Positions 33,910 through 46,395 of a stretch of DNA of 64,000 bases are shown piece by piece; position 1 is the first letter of the stretch, and each line of letters begins with the position of its first letter. The notes below the pieces were generated by a model that was not told the origin of the DNA, made no database searches, and saw only the letters and a list, made by a program, of their open reading frames with translations. A program made the translations under genes and the position numbers. Source of the stretch: Paraspadella gotoi. Lineage: Eukaryota > Chaetognatha. The stretch spans positions 16,364,152 to 16,428,151 of the forward strand of contig CM119270.1 in assembly GCA_051294375.1 (NCBI GenBank). Direction: 5' to 3'.

Positions 33910-36222
33910 ATTTGATTTGGCGGTCGGAATTGTCGGTCCATTGGAAGGTCGCCACAGTCGTTATTTAATTCTTTCGTCGTGTAATATTTTTTTTCGCTAT
34001 GGTTTAAAAACATTTCTTAAATCGAGAAATTGTTTAAAACTATAGTCACTAAGTTGTGAGAAAACAATTCAACTCATCTAAAAATATACGAAAAAAAAAT
34101 AATATCTTTTTGTTAAAGTTTAAAAAAGATGTAAAATATATACGGGTAAATTTAGAACTTGATTGTCCGTGGAGCAATATAAAGAAAAAAAGAAAGAAAG
34201 AAGAAAGAAAGAAAGAAAGAAAAGAAAGAAGAAAGAAAGAAAGAAAGAAAAGAAGAGAAAGAAAAGAATAGAAAGAAAGAAAAACCCAACCAACCGGGTG
34301 CCGCGAGAAAAAAAAACATTTTAACGTTTATTTGAATTTTAAAATTTTGAATTTTAGAAAAATTGTTGGTTTCGATTTTCGAAAGCGGGCTTGGCGGTTC
34401 GCCCACGGTCGGGCCTCCCAACACCCCAGAAAGATGTGGATTGGACCGGGACGAGCGTGTCAATACTTATTGAAGAAAAATACTTTGATGTTTGATCGAT
34501 CATGGACCAAGAAAAAAACAAGTTCGCTTTACATATTATAATATATAACAATAAATAAATGAAAATCACTTCGATTATTTATAAAAAAAAAACGTTAAAT
34601 TTCCTGTAATTTTTTTTTTGAAAATTTCAATTATTTCCCAAATTGACTCCTCATATTTTTTTTACGAAGAGGAAAAGAAAATGTGCAGCCGACGACGACG
34701 AGACGACGAGACCACGACGAGAGACGAGTAAGGTGGATAATCAAAGTCTGAACGTCCAAGAACATGATCAAAAAAATTTGGCAGTGTCGTTAACAGTCTC
34801 AAATACCGTGGCACGAAATGGAAGACGGCGTGACAAAGCCTTCAGATTTGGGCAATGGCGATCGAAATCGGGCCCGTGTACTAAGCCTAGGTTTCCACGT
34901 ACAAAACCGTCCTACGCTATCAGTGGGAGATGAGAGGTCGCGGAGGAAGCCTTTCGAATTATCAGTGACTGGGTAGGTGCGTAGAATTTAAGGATAATGA
35001 AAGGGTATCAAAGATGGCGGTCATCTTTAAGAAGGTGGAATGAAAAGATTTTTGTCGCCAAAGGGTGAGCCTTTGTGAATAACAGTAAATAAAAGGTTAT
35101 TAATAAACTAAATATATATAATATATATAAAAACCAAATATGTATATATATATTAAAACACAAATTATGGTATATAAAACCAAATAATTTAACGAGTTAA
35201 AAAATGTCTCGGCGGACAAAAAGTAACTCTTTGAAAATTGGGTTCGCACTCCGACATGTGAAAAGTTTTCAAAGGAGCGGTCGCCGGAATAGGGTATAAT
35301 CTAGATTTGAAAAGGGGAGGTGATCCAAGAAAGAAAGAAGAAGAAAGAAAGAAAGAAAAGAAAGAAAGAAAAAGAAAGAAAGAAGAAAGAAAGAAAGAAG
35401 AAAGAAAAAAGAAAGAAAAAAGAAAGAAAGAAAAGAAAGAACAAAAAAGATGAAAGAAAAGCCAGCGAGCGAACAGGGCCAAGTTATGAAGAAGGCGAAT
35501 TGAGGTGACTTTTGGGACGGAAGAGAAGAAGAGAGAAAGAGAAGAGAAGAGAGAGAAGTAGAGAGAAGAGAAGAGAGAAGAGAGAGAAGAGAGAGAGAGA
35601 GAGAGAAGAGAGAAGTTGGGTAGGAGGTGACCGTTATTGGACGCGAAAAAGAAGAGAGAGAAAGTTCTGATGGAAAGGTAGCGATTGAAATTCATAGCGG
35701 CGTCCGTCTCTTGTTCGCCGTTTGGAGAAGAGGGTGAGTTTGAGGTGGGAGTGAAGGGGAAAGGTTGGAGGATGGGGGAGGAGGAGGAGGGAGAAGGAGG
35801 AGGAGGAGGAGAGAATATTGGAAAAAATTGAAGAAAAAAAAGAAGAGCAAGGGTTGGTGAAAAGGAGTAGAAAGAAAAAGGAGATACGAAGGGAATAGGC
35901 GAAACTGTGAGCGAAACTGTGTCGAATTAAGTTTTAAGGGTAAACATGTATTGTAAGATTTATCCTAAAAAATAACAAATAAATATGATAAAACAATAAG
36001 CTAAGTTTATTAAGATAAATGTTGTGTTAAATATCCGAAAAGAAGGTTCGAAAAGAAAAATGAAAGATTCAAAGAGAAGCGACGATGGGGCGAAGGAAAG
36101 GAGATCATGAAAGAAATGGAGGCAGGGACTCAAGAGGCGCTGAGACCGAAAAAAAAATTGGAATCGATCGGTGAGGCCGATGAAAAAATGAGGAGAATAT
36201 TGGAATCGGAGAGAGAGAGAGA

Positions 36223-36276
<54 letters not shown>

Positions 36277-37636
36277 AGAAGAGAGAGAGAGAGAGAGAGG
36301 AGGCTTCTTTGACCTTTGAATTTTTATATCCCTCAATTTTCCTCTTTTCGGGACGGAAGGACCAAACTTTCACCCACCGTCCGTGCAGCGATTTCCACCT
36401 ACATGTCGCGCATTTTTTGCGATCGCATCATGTAGCGCATGCATCAATGTCGGCCCACTGCTTTGTTGCCATGCAATCGCATGTTCCGCGCGCTCCAGAA
36501 AGAATTAACGTGTTGTTATTAAGCTATCGGAGTTTTAAATTAGTAGAATACTGCGCGTTTGTCTATCAGCATAAGAAGTTTTTTTCGAGCTAATTATGTT
36601 TTCTCACTTTGCGATTCCATTGCAATTTTGTTCATTTCTTAAATAAACTTACAATAACGCCCGCTGAAAATGATATGCCGCCTTGAAATGGCAACAGGGC
36701 GTTTCTTTGCGCCCCGGGAAACCCTCAACCTCTGGTTCGCCTTTTCCTATCCCAACTGGATCCTCTTTGAAAGCTCAAACTTACCGAAAATAACAAGTAA
36801 GATATAGAAATTTTCAATATAAATTTGATCCCTTTTAATACGAAGCAGCTCCATGACCTCCCATCCCTCGGTGACTACACCCCCCGCTAAACACCCTCAA
36901 AGAGGTCAACAGGGTAATTAAAACCAGAGTGTTTCACCCTGCGTTAACTGTCACTAAATTTTCCTCGCTCCTGCCTCTTCTCCGCGTCTCAAGAACACAA
37001 ACCAAAAACTTAACTTTCCCTCACCTATTTCCCATTTCCCCTCCTCTCCCCAACCCTGCCCCTCCTCCTCACCAACGGACGGGATCAAGCGAAAGACACA
37101 AAAGGTCCGAATCTTAAGGGAACGCGAACCCGATGTTTCGGTCTATAATCGCGGATTAAGGGGAGGGCATCCCGTGTCAGAAGAGCAAAAGAAATATTTA
37201 TGTTTAAAATAAAAAAAAAATCGGCAAGTACTAGTTTATTATTACAATTGTACACTGATCTAAATCGTATAATTATTACCTCACTTATTAAATTTCTGGA
37301 CCGACTTCTCGGATTTAAATTTAACCGGTATATATACGTATGTATGAATTATTCTATTTTAATAATAATCTAATCAAGCAATGAATAAATCACTTCCCTT
37401 AAGTCCAATACAAGGCCCATCTGAGAAGAAATGGATTAAGATTCCAAACATAGAATGACGGAAGTTGGAGAAAGTACGGGAGTAAGTTCAAAAGCAGACT
37501 CCGTCAAATTTAGGGATTGTTGTAGCTGGTGAGGGAAGATGTGAAGTCAGAATGGGAATCATGAAAAAGAGAAGAAACGAAAGAGAGTAAATTATCTCAG
37601 TTGAGAGAGAGAGGAGAAGGAGAGAAGAGGAGAGAG

Positions 37637-37684
<48 letters not shown>

Positions 37685-40230
37685 AAATATCAAATCCGAC
37701 CCAGTCACGCCTGTCCATTTCAAAATTGAATCCGATTTCGCCATTTTTGGCGATGTACTATTGTTTTCTTAGCCTTTCATCAACCGCCGTTCTTTTGCCA
37801 TGTTTATACCGAAGATTAAAGCGAACCATTACACAGTACCATACTAACTTCGCCCATTTAAAAAGCCAGCGATTTACGAACATCGGCGCTCCTCCCAAGT
37901 CTCTATGTGTTTTCCCATATTTTTCTTAATGTTTTACCTTATTAGAATCATAACGCTAACGATAGACTTTTTTTTTTTTTAAATGCCCAAGAAATGAAAA
38001 CAACCAATAACGCTTGTTGTCGTCTTCGGTCGTCATTGGGATATCCTAGCCTGGTTTAAAATCGTATCTTCACAGTATCTGCACTTCGTCACAGCCGCTT
38101 TAATAGTCGAGTTTGTAATTTCGTAAATCGGCAATTTCTCTGATATCTTCTAAACGTTGAAACGTTCGTTACTTATTTATTTATTATATTTATTTATATA
38201 AAGTCATTTCGAAGTAACGACCATGACGAAACTTTTACGACGACTCGAAGAAAATAAAACCTCAAAAGACAAGGAGATTTGACACTAAGAGGAAGACGGT
38301 GCAAAATTATTAAATAGAAATCAAACATTATCTTTCTAAAGGTTATTAAGATTGACGACGGCGATGTTTAAAAAAAACATCACGTCTTTACAAGGTCAAC
38401 AACGAAACGACGAAAGCGACGACTACGGGAGAAACGACGACGACGACGACGACGGATGGATGACGCACAAATCGAATTTAATTATCATTCCGCAGGAAAC
38501 ATGAAAAAACGGATCGATCCAGACGATGCGGAAATTAGATATTTTTATCAATAATTTTAATTAAAAAAAAGATAATTTAATTTCCGATTCCGTCACATTT
38601 CTTAAAAGATTTTTACGCAATTGCGAAAAATCTATATAAATAAAAAGTTGATGAATACATAATGATAATTAAACAACATTTGAAATTTATTTGTTTTTCT
38701 CACGCAAACGGTGACTCCGTCTCTATCGTCCCTTCGTCGCCTGGGAATGATCGTCCCTCCGAAACCGAAGATCGAGTTGAAGCTTTGAACGATCCGACCC
38801 TGAAAAAAAAAAAAAGGAGTTAAAAACTAATACTAAAAAAAAGAAAAGACACAAAATCAGAAAAAAACATGACGCCGGCAACCAACGTCCGGTGAAGGCC
38901 TTTTCTTTTTTTTTTTTCTTTTTTTTTTGTTCTTTCTTTCTTTTTTTTGTTTCTGTTTCTTCTTTCCTCTCGTTATCTATTATTAATTTATTGTTATTTT
39001 TCCATCTTTATTCCTTTTTTTATAAAAACTATTTTTCCTTACTTTAATTGTATTTTTTCCCCAGTAATTTATGCTCGGTCCATACACAAAAACCCCCTAA
39101 GACCTAATGGCCCGCCGCTTAATGTTTTTTTTTTTTTTTTTTTTTCAAATTCAGCAAAATGACCAAGATTTTTGTATTCTTTTATTAATCGATACAATTA
39201 TAAAGCATTAATGTTATCAATAAGTTCCGAATTGATAGAAATAATAATTATCGCACTGAAATCGTAATTTAATTATTAACTAATCATTATTCGGCGATTT
39301 TATTATTTCATATCCTTATTATAAGGAACTGCTGAAAGATATACATTTAGAGAGGGGTTTTCGATAGCCCTTTCATTAGTTTCAGCAGCGTTCCCGCCGA
39401 TTTCCCCTCCCCGACTCACCTCAATTCTCCTCACCCTGCTGGCCCACCTCACCAACCATCCACCTACCACCCATCCACCTACAACAACCACCTACCTACC
39501 CACACTTCTCTCGACCTCAGGGTGAGAGGAAGCAATATCCATTCGATGACGAGTGACGCGGATTTTCGAGTGAGTTGAATAAAAAGGTCCAACTCGATCA
39601 CTAGTGGACGACGACGAACGACGAAACGAAGACGGACGACACGAGGGCGGCCGTGACGGCGGTCTCGACGGAGGAGCAAATAAATCGAAGACGAAGTGAA
39701 TGACTTGACGAAACGACACGACGCACGGACCGACGACGACAATGGTTCCCTGAGTTGACTTTGGAGACTCGAGAACAGGTTGAAAGGAAAAGTCGCAGTT
39801 TGAGTAATATAGTTTGAATTTTAAAGAAAAATCGTATTATTATAAAAAAGAATGTATTACATCTACATATGTATCGAAATTGGTAACAAACCAATAATAA
39901 CAGTTAACAATTCATTTAATAATAAGCTATCTTGCCCCCTGACTTTTGGACCGGCTATGGTGGTTTAAAGGCCCCATCAATCTTACAAGATAATGACCAT
40001 AGCAGGTCCTGCAAGCTTTCATTCAATCAATACTCTCTCACAGTCTTCGTTCATTTCACTCCCTTAAGTATTAGATCGGAAATACTCTCCGCCTAGCTTA
40101 AGTATTAGATCGGGGAATACTCCGCCAGCTCAAAATACAAGGAGCTGAATTTTATTTAATTGTGTGACCAGAAACCAATATAATAACCATTCATATTTTT
40201 AATGAAGTTCAAATTGGGTCTCTCTATCTT
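33910..40230 (-). repeat. Right arm of the 12.3-kb palindrome
   Basis: Reverse-complement copy of the left arm, ending at the 25-N gap. It differs from the left arm by many scattered single-base indels and broken microsatellites, for example at 34680-34990 and 36210-36300. This error style resembles uncorrected long-read sequence. Any exon-like frame here is a damaged mirror of the left-arm version. Confidence 0.9.
39886..39985 (-). repeat. Mirror copy of dispersed repeat
   Basis: Palindrome counterpart of the copy at 28146-28259. GTACCAATTT has become GTTACCAATTT in the sense reading. Confidence 0.7.
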
Positions 40231-40255
40231 NNNNNNNNNNNNNNNNNNNNNNNNN
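40231..40255. other. Assembly gap (25 N)
   Basis: Run of exactly 25 N at the outer end of the palindrome; a (TTTC)n run follows. Confidence 1.
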
Positions 40256-40287
<32 letters not shown>

Positions 40288-42361
40288 TCCATTTCCTCCC
40301 TTCCCTCTCCGCCATTTGCCCTTTCGTTCATTATTCAAAAAACTTGAAGAGGTTTTGTTTGGTCGGTGTTCCCCTTCCGCCCCCACACGGCACGGCCGCC
40401 CCGCACGGCCGCCCGGCCCGCCCGGCCCGCCCGCGCTGGGACCCTGAAAATTCAAGAGGCTTTTATGTTTTTTTCGCGGTTTTTTTTTCGGACTTTAAAG
40501 GTGGAAATCGGGAGGAGGAGGAGGAGGAGGAGTAGGGAAGAGGGAAAAACGTGGATGCGGGTTTTTAGGAGAAGAAAATGGTTGGTCGGTGAAAGTGGAT
40601 TTCTTAGAAATGGTGAGATGGATTAGCGAGGAAGAAAGTGAAAATAAATGGGAGGGTAAATGGAGAGGACGGAAGGATAGACTGAGTAGGGGAGAAAGGA
40701 TAGATTGAAGAAGAGAGAAAGGAAGGGTAAAAAGTTGAGCGGGAGACAACGAATCGGTGGCATTGAGTGAGTGGCATCGAGGGAATGACACGGTCCAAAA
40801 TTTCGTGAATTTTAGCGACGTATCTCAGGAGAAAACTATGAAAATCTCCCGGGGGTTCATTACAGTGACTTTCACAATCGGCGGCGGCGTCACTGACAGC
40901 GGGGGAGACGAAATCAATGACAGCTGAGGAGACGATGACAAAGGCCATCGCAATGACATCGGCGACGACGATGACAACGACGACGGCTGCGTCTCCGTTG
41001 GTTGGACGTAAAACAGAGGAAACGAGGATTCGAAAACAAATGGAGCGAAGAAGTAAAACGAGTGAGTAAGTGGACAGTTGGAGGAGGAAGGGAGGAAAGG
41101 AAAGAGGGGAGGAAAGAAGAGTGTTGAGGGAAGGCAAGAGAGAAGGGAAAGGGGAGGAGAGAAGGGATGGGAGGAAGAAAAAGAGAGAAGGAAAAGGAGA
41201 GAAGAGGATGAAAAAAATAATGAAATAAAGAAAGGGAGATAGGAACTAGGAAGAAATGCAAAATAAAAAGACGAAAAGAAAGGAAAGAGCGAAGGAAGGT
41301 AAGAAAAAAAAGGGCGAATGGGGAAACGTTCGCCAAAAAAAAAGAAAAGAAAAAGAAAAGAAAAAGAAAAGAAAAAAAGGAGGAAAATGGGTGAAGGAAA
41401 AAGTAGAACAGAAAAGTTAAAACGATTAATGACTCTTGGGCGAAAAAACGACGACGACGACGAACGACGACGACGACGACGATGACGACGACGACGACGA
41501 CGACGACGAATGTCGAACGACAAAAGACCCACGACGATAAAAATGACGATTCGACTCGAGGATAAAAATAGAAAAAAAAAGAAAGAAAAAAAAAGAAGAA
41601 AAGAAAAGAAAATAATGTCGAGGAGAGAAGCGGGAAAAAAATGAGGGAGAGTTTTTCGTTGTTCCATTCACGTCGAGAGAAGAGAAGGGAGGGAGGAGGA
41701 GGGGGGCGTTTGGGTGAAGCGCTTAGGTAGAGACCGGGCGCTTTCACACGATCACGTGATTTCCCTCCACCTTTCGCCGTGAATGAAGAATCACTCGGGG
41801 TCCGTGAACTTCACGATTCCGATTCCACTTTCGCTCCGCGAATCTCGTCGGGAACCTTCATCAATCTTTGCTCTCTCTCTCTCTCGTTCATCCTTCGTCA
41901 TCCTCTCTCTCTCTTCTCTGGTGCTCTCTTCTCTCTCTCGTCTGCTCTCCTCATCAGTCTCACACGGGCTCATCCTCTCCTTCGTTATTCCTCTCTGTCA
42001 TTCTCTCTCGTCTCTCCCGGACCTCCTGTCCGCTGCGCTCTCTCGTCCCCTGGAGAGTCTCTCTCTCCTGACATTCACGTCGTTGTCCTCCTCTCTCTCT
42101 CTCTCTCTCTACATTCTCTCTTTCTCAAAACTACACAGTTAATTCGGTTAACTTTTATAGAGGTGAATTTTCCGCAAGGTACCAACTTTCTAACACGTCG
42201 GGCGCAAAATGTTTCACATTTTCTTTTTTTTTTTAAAAAAAAAAATCTTTACTAGATGTCGTTTTATTCCCCAATCGATTCACTTACTGATATTACATTA
42301 ACTCTCCTCGTTTTTTAATTTATTTGACTTGCTTCCTTTCCCTGTAAAGAGAGAGATTCGA
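40256..42361. other. Purine/pyrimidine-biased intergenic DNA
   Basis: Contains a GC-rich GGCCCGCCC stretch near 40390-40440, a purine-rich block at about 40500-41700 with an ACG/GAC run at 41447-41512, and a CT-rich block at 41865-42120. Long minus-strand frames here (for example 40825-41667) are Ser/Phe/Leu-rich consequences of the bias. TCACGTGA at 41752-41759 is an E-box-type palindrome. No gene is supported. Confidence 0.45.
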
Positions 42362-42538
42362 ATTATCTCCTTCCCGACTTCTTCTTTTTTCAAACTCACT
42401 TCACGCGTCATTTTCGCTCGATTCTTCACTTCCGGTGACAGATTTGGACAATGAAGGATCGCTCTCCCGTTCCTCTCTTCTTCTCTCTCTCTCTTCGCCT
42501 CTCTCTTCTCTGTGATAACGAGGAGATTTCAGCCGTTA
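42362..42538 (+). repeat. First copy of a duplicated gap flank
   Basis: From ATCTCCTTCCCGACTTC through GACAGATTTGGACAATGAAGG to GTGATAACGAGGAGATTTC. The same order recurs at 42857-43040. It ends at a 25-N gap. Confidence 0.8.
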
Positions 42539-42563
42539 NNNNNNNNNNNNNNNNNNNNNNNNN
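42539..42563. other. Assembly gap (25 N)
   Basis: Run of exactly 25 N. Confidence 1.
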
Positions 42564-42856
42564 TTGCATTTCTCCTCTCTCTTTCCCTTCTCTCCTTATC
42601 TTTTCTCTCTTCTTCTCTCTCTTTCAAAACCGCCTCACTTCTCTCACCCATTTTCCCTTCCTCTCCTCGATAATCTCAACACCCTCCCTTTCCCCTCTTT
42701 CTCCCCCTACCCTTTCACTTCTCTCTTCTTTCCTCGTTCTTCCTCTCCTCCTTTCTACTCCCCTCTCCCCAATCCCTTCCTCTCTTGGTTCTTCCTCTCA
42801 CTCTTTCCCTCCCTCTCCTCTATCGCTCCCCCACACAACCCCCCAATTTTCCTTTC

Positions 42857-43040
42857 GATTATCTCCTTCCCGACTTCTTCTTTTTTCAAACTCACTTCAC
42901 GCGTCATTTTCGCTCGATTCTTCACTTCCCGGTGACAGATTTGGACAATGAAGGATCGCTCCCCGTCCATCTCTTTCTCTCTCTCTCTCTCTCTCTCGCC
43001 TCTCTCTCTTGTGATAACGAGGAGATTTTCGCCGTTACTT
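42857..43040 (+). repeat. Second copy of a duplicated gap flank
   Basis: Repeats 42362-42538 with small indels, for example CTTCCCGGTGA for CTTCCGGTGA and ATTTTCGCCGTTA for ATTTCAGCCGTTA. Downstream, TTCCGCCGCTGAATTTACG followed by CCCTCCCTAGTCTTA is again present twice, at about 43041-43084 and 43114-43163. Confidence 0.8.
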
Positions 43041-43608
43041 CCGCCGCTGAATTTACGCGAATCTTTTTCCCTCCCTAGTCTTATTCTTTCTTTTTATCTC
43101 TCTCTTTTTTTTTCTTCCGCCGCTGAATTTACGCGAATCATTTTTTTCCCTCCCTAGTCTTATCTTTCTTTTTCGTTCCTTCATTTTCCGGAATTATCAT
43201 ATCGGATATTAGATAATAGTTTAATTCATTTATGCGGAAGACTGAGATTAGCAGTCTTTCTCGACTGCGTTTCGTTACTCCCACAAAAAAGAATATAAAA
43301 CTGCCAGAAGTTTGTTTCTTCCAACAAAACTATGCTCAATCAATCAATGACTAACCAATAAAAATAATCAAATAACTATTTAGTTGCACAAGTTAACATT
43401 TAATCAATGATGGTATATAAGCGAGAAAACTAAAAAAGATAATGAAGCTATGATAAAATTATGAATTCTAAAAACTGTAACTACCTCTGTTGGACACTGC
43501 AGTCGTACATAACCAATACAAATACCCCAATACTCCAATATCCCGTGCCCATGTCTTCCTTCCCGTCCGCCACCGTTCGATTCCAATTTTCTCTCCCGAG
43601 GTGGCGCT

Positions 43609-43755
43609 ACGTCATCCGCGCCACGTCATCGCCGTTTCGGTTCCAGTCGGCGACGACGCGAAGAGAAAAAGATCGTAAAGCATTTGACGTCTTAACGAAG
43701 AAGATGAGAAAAAGGAGAAATAATGACGTAACGAGGTAATGAAGGTATGACGTAA
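43609..43755. promoter_or_regulatory. Cluster of CRE-like TGACGT/ACGTCA words
   Basis: ACGTCA begins at 43609 and 43623, and TGACGT at 43685, 43724 and 43748. Five CREB/ATF-type half or near-full sites lie in under 150 bases. Open frames cross this stretch, but none is a convincing exon. The nearest real gene is the MCT gene, whose 3' end is at 44219, so the cluster is not at its promoter. Confidence 0.35.
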
Positions 43756-43760
43756 TTGGT

Positions 43761-44218
43761 TTGACTCTATTAACGACTCGTCAGGGTTCGGTTCATAAAT
43801 CGATTCGCAGTCGAAGACCAGAGAAGTCGATGATGGGGTTTTGGGGGGGTGAAGTGAGAGGAGAGGAGAAGAGGGGGAGGAGAGAAGGAGGAAGGGGAGG
43901 AAGAATAGCTGAGAAAGAAGAAATATTTGAAAAAAAAAATTTATAAGTGTTTATTATCAATAGCTTTTTAAGTATAAGATTTACTTGTTGAACTAAATAA
44001 CGAATTTTTTTTCAAGTATGCTACCCAAGAAAGAAAATGCTGTTTGAAAACGTAACAGGTTATTATGGAATTACATTAGAAAAGATATAATCTACCTAAC
44101 TACAAGAGTATCATGTAAAATGTATTGTATATGTGGTATTATTATTGTATTATTGTATAAGTAGTCTTCTTTTCTTAATCTTCTCACGAAGTGACTGTGC
44201 TCCAGTCCCCCGACTCCC
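43761..44218. other. Spacer downstream of the MCT gene
   Basis: A short GGAG-rich stretch (43830-43925), then AT-rich DNA. No clear AATAAA is seen on the minus strand just after the MCT stop. No other gene is seen. Confidence 0.4.
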
Positions 44219-46395
44219 CTACTCCTCATCCTTCAGCGGCGTTCTCCGCCGCAAACACGCCGCGGCCGCCAACGCCGCCGCCGCCGCAGCGTTCGACGCC
44301 GCGTGGACAAAGTAAGCGGCGTCCTGCGTCCGGAATCGATCGACGAGGGCGCCGGCTATGAGAGGAATCGCGAAGCCGACGGCGACCGAGAGATTCAAGA
44401 AGCCGACGAGACTTTCCAAGTGGCGCCGCCCCATCAAGTCGGTCATCAGCGGCGCCCTCAGAACCAAAGAGAGACCGTACATGGCGCCGTGGAAGACGGC
44501 GTAGGCGGAATAGAAGGCGTAGGAGGTGAGGAAAGGGAGGAGAAAGTCGGCGCCGCCGGCGAGGGTAAGGCAGACGACGCCGACATGGCGCCAATGGACG
44601 CTCCGGGATGGTGGGTGGAGTAAGGAGACCGAAGATGGGGTGACTTGAGAGAAGGGGGAAGGGGGCGGGGGAGGGGGTGGGAATGGCGTGGGTGAAAACC
44701 GGGAGAAGGTAGAGGGGAAAAGAAAAGAGTTGAAGCAATGAAAGCGAAACAGCTCTGATTGGTATTGACTTAGAAGGCGGGGTAAATACGTAATGTCGCC
44801 ACACAGTGGTTTCGATGTTACTGTGCTGTCAGATCCGAAAGTCGGAGACTTGGATTTTACGAACGGAGATCGACTGTGCGCGGTCACCTTTTCCACCAAT
44901 GGAACTAATTTCAAACAAGCGATTGCGAAAATTGCGTTGTCCAGCTCAGCATTTGGTCGGGTCCTTTCTTATTGAGAGAAACTTACATCAACGTCACCTA
45001 GTATTTGAAGCCCACATCAATATTTTCTTAACTTTACTTAATACTCAACATCTTCAAAACAAAACATTTCACAGCCTCTCATCAATTCACTCAACAACTT
45101 CACAACTTCAAAACAACTCAGAAACTCACCGACGATCATCGTGAAGTGTTCGTAGGACAACAATAGAGCAGCCTTCATGCCCGACACCCCGCGCTCGACC
45201 GCGAGGGCGGGCAGATAGATGGGCGACCAGTTGATGCAAGCGACGGAGGCCATTTGGGAGAAAAGGAAGAGGACAAAGACGGGATCTCGGAGGAGAGAGA
45301 GATTGAAACCGAGGTCGTTGCAATCTGGACGATGGCAGATGGAAGAGGGTGAGCAGAGGGAAACTGAAAAAAAAAGTTGATTTTAAAAAAGAATTAGTCG
45401 CGGTTGAATTTTACGTAGTTACTCTTCTCGATTTCTTGATTTCTTGATTCTCTCAATTTTAAGTTAATTTTGGAGAAAGATACAATAAATATTTACCCAA
45501 TTGTTGCGTTGCGGCTGTACTACGTCACTATTATCACTATGAAAATTTATTTCACATCAAAATTTTGATACAGTAACACAGTTCCAGACATAGTTTTCTC
45601 CAGAAACTCACTTCTAGATTCCGTTGAAGACGTGCTGCTCGAGTCACCCGAACAACCTTCCTCTTTCTCTTTCAACATCGTTTCTTTTTGTTCTTCGGTA
45701 TTCAGCGAGATCCGGTTCTTTCTCTCGGAAGCCGTTTCCACCGCATAACTATCCGGATAACTCTCCGGAATCGTCTTCTTTGCCGGATAACTGTCGGCGA
45801 TGGGCCTCGTCAAGGCGCCGATGACGAAAGACTCGAGGAGAATTCCCGCCACCACGATCATCATCCCGCGAAACCCGAACTCCTGCACCAGCAGCTCCAC
45901 CAGCGGCGGCAGGACGATGCCGCCCAGCGCCAGGCCGAAGTAGACGATTCCGAAGACGAGGGCGAGGCGCCGCTGGAAATACTGCAGCACCGCCAGGTAG
46001 GAGGCGTTGTAGACGAAGCCGGAAGCGACGCCCATGCAAACGCCGTAGGTGAGGTAAAGCTGCGTCACCGAGGAAGCGAAGGACGACGCCAGCGCGCCGC
46101 CGACGAGAAAGACGCTAGAGACGAAGATGAGACGCCGTGGAGTGGCGCCGCGATTAACTGCCACTGCGACGAGCGGCGCCGCGCCGCTGTTGAAGAAGTG
46201 GACGAGGACACCGATTGCGGCGAGCTGATCGACCGAGGCCGTCGGGTAAGTTCGTTGGAAGTGAACCAAGTAGACGCCGAAACATTTCTCGACGCTGGAG
46301 AAGACGGTTAACCAGAGGGCGCAGCCGACGACGGCGAACCAAGCGAAGACACCGCCCTCTGTCGGTGGGAAGCGGTGGGAGGAAGACGGCGCCAT
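44219..46395 (-). CDS. SLC16/monocarboxylate-transporter-like MFS protein
   Basis: Plasma-membrane carrier of the major facilitator superfamily, SLC16-like, a family that moves monocarboxylates or related small molecules. Exons 46395-45612, 45363-45130 and 44643-44219 join in phase (1 then 1) to give about 480 residues, typical for the family. The N-terminus PPTEGGVFAWFAVVGCALW carries the family's TM1 motif (Asp/Glu-Gly-Gly-x-x-x-Trp region). The first exon encodes about six hydrophobic helices ending near ALTRPIADSYP, then a charged central loop rich in Lys, Glu and Ser. Exon 2 begins the second half (FVLFLFSQMASVACINW), and exon 3 supplies the last helices and ends RRRTPLKDEE. The start ATG is in a good context (AAAAATGG). 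The stretch joining exons 2 and 3 is Ser/Pro-rich and lacks a clear GR(x)DR-type loop, so the exon 3 acceptor at 44643 is less certain. The substrate cannot be inferred. Confidence 0.85.

Noticed and set aside
34000-40230. Second set of exon-like segments in the right palindrome arm
   Set aside because: They are indel-damaged mirrors of left-arm segments, not independent exons.
40825-41747. Two overlapping 277-280-codon minus-strand frames
   Set aside because: They are Phe/Ser/Leu-rich throughout and arise from a purine-rich plus strand lacking stop codons on the other strand. No domain, and the two frames are equally long.
45688-46311. 207-codon plus-strand ORF
   Set aside because: Antisense shadow of MCT exon 1; charged, repetitive composition and no family resemblance.
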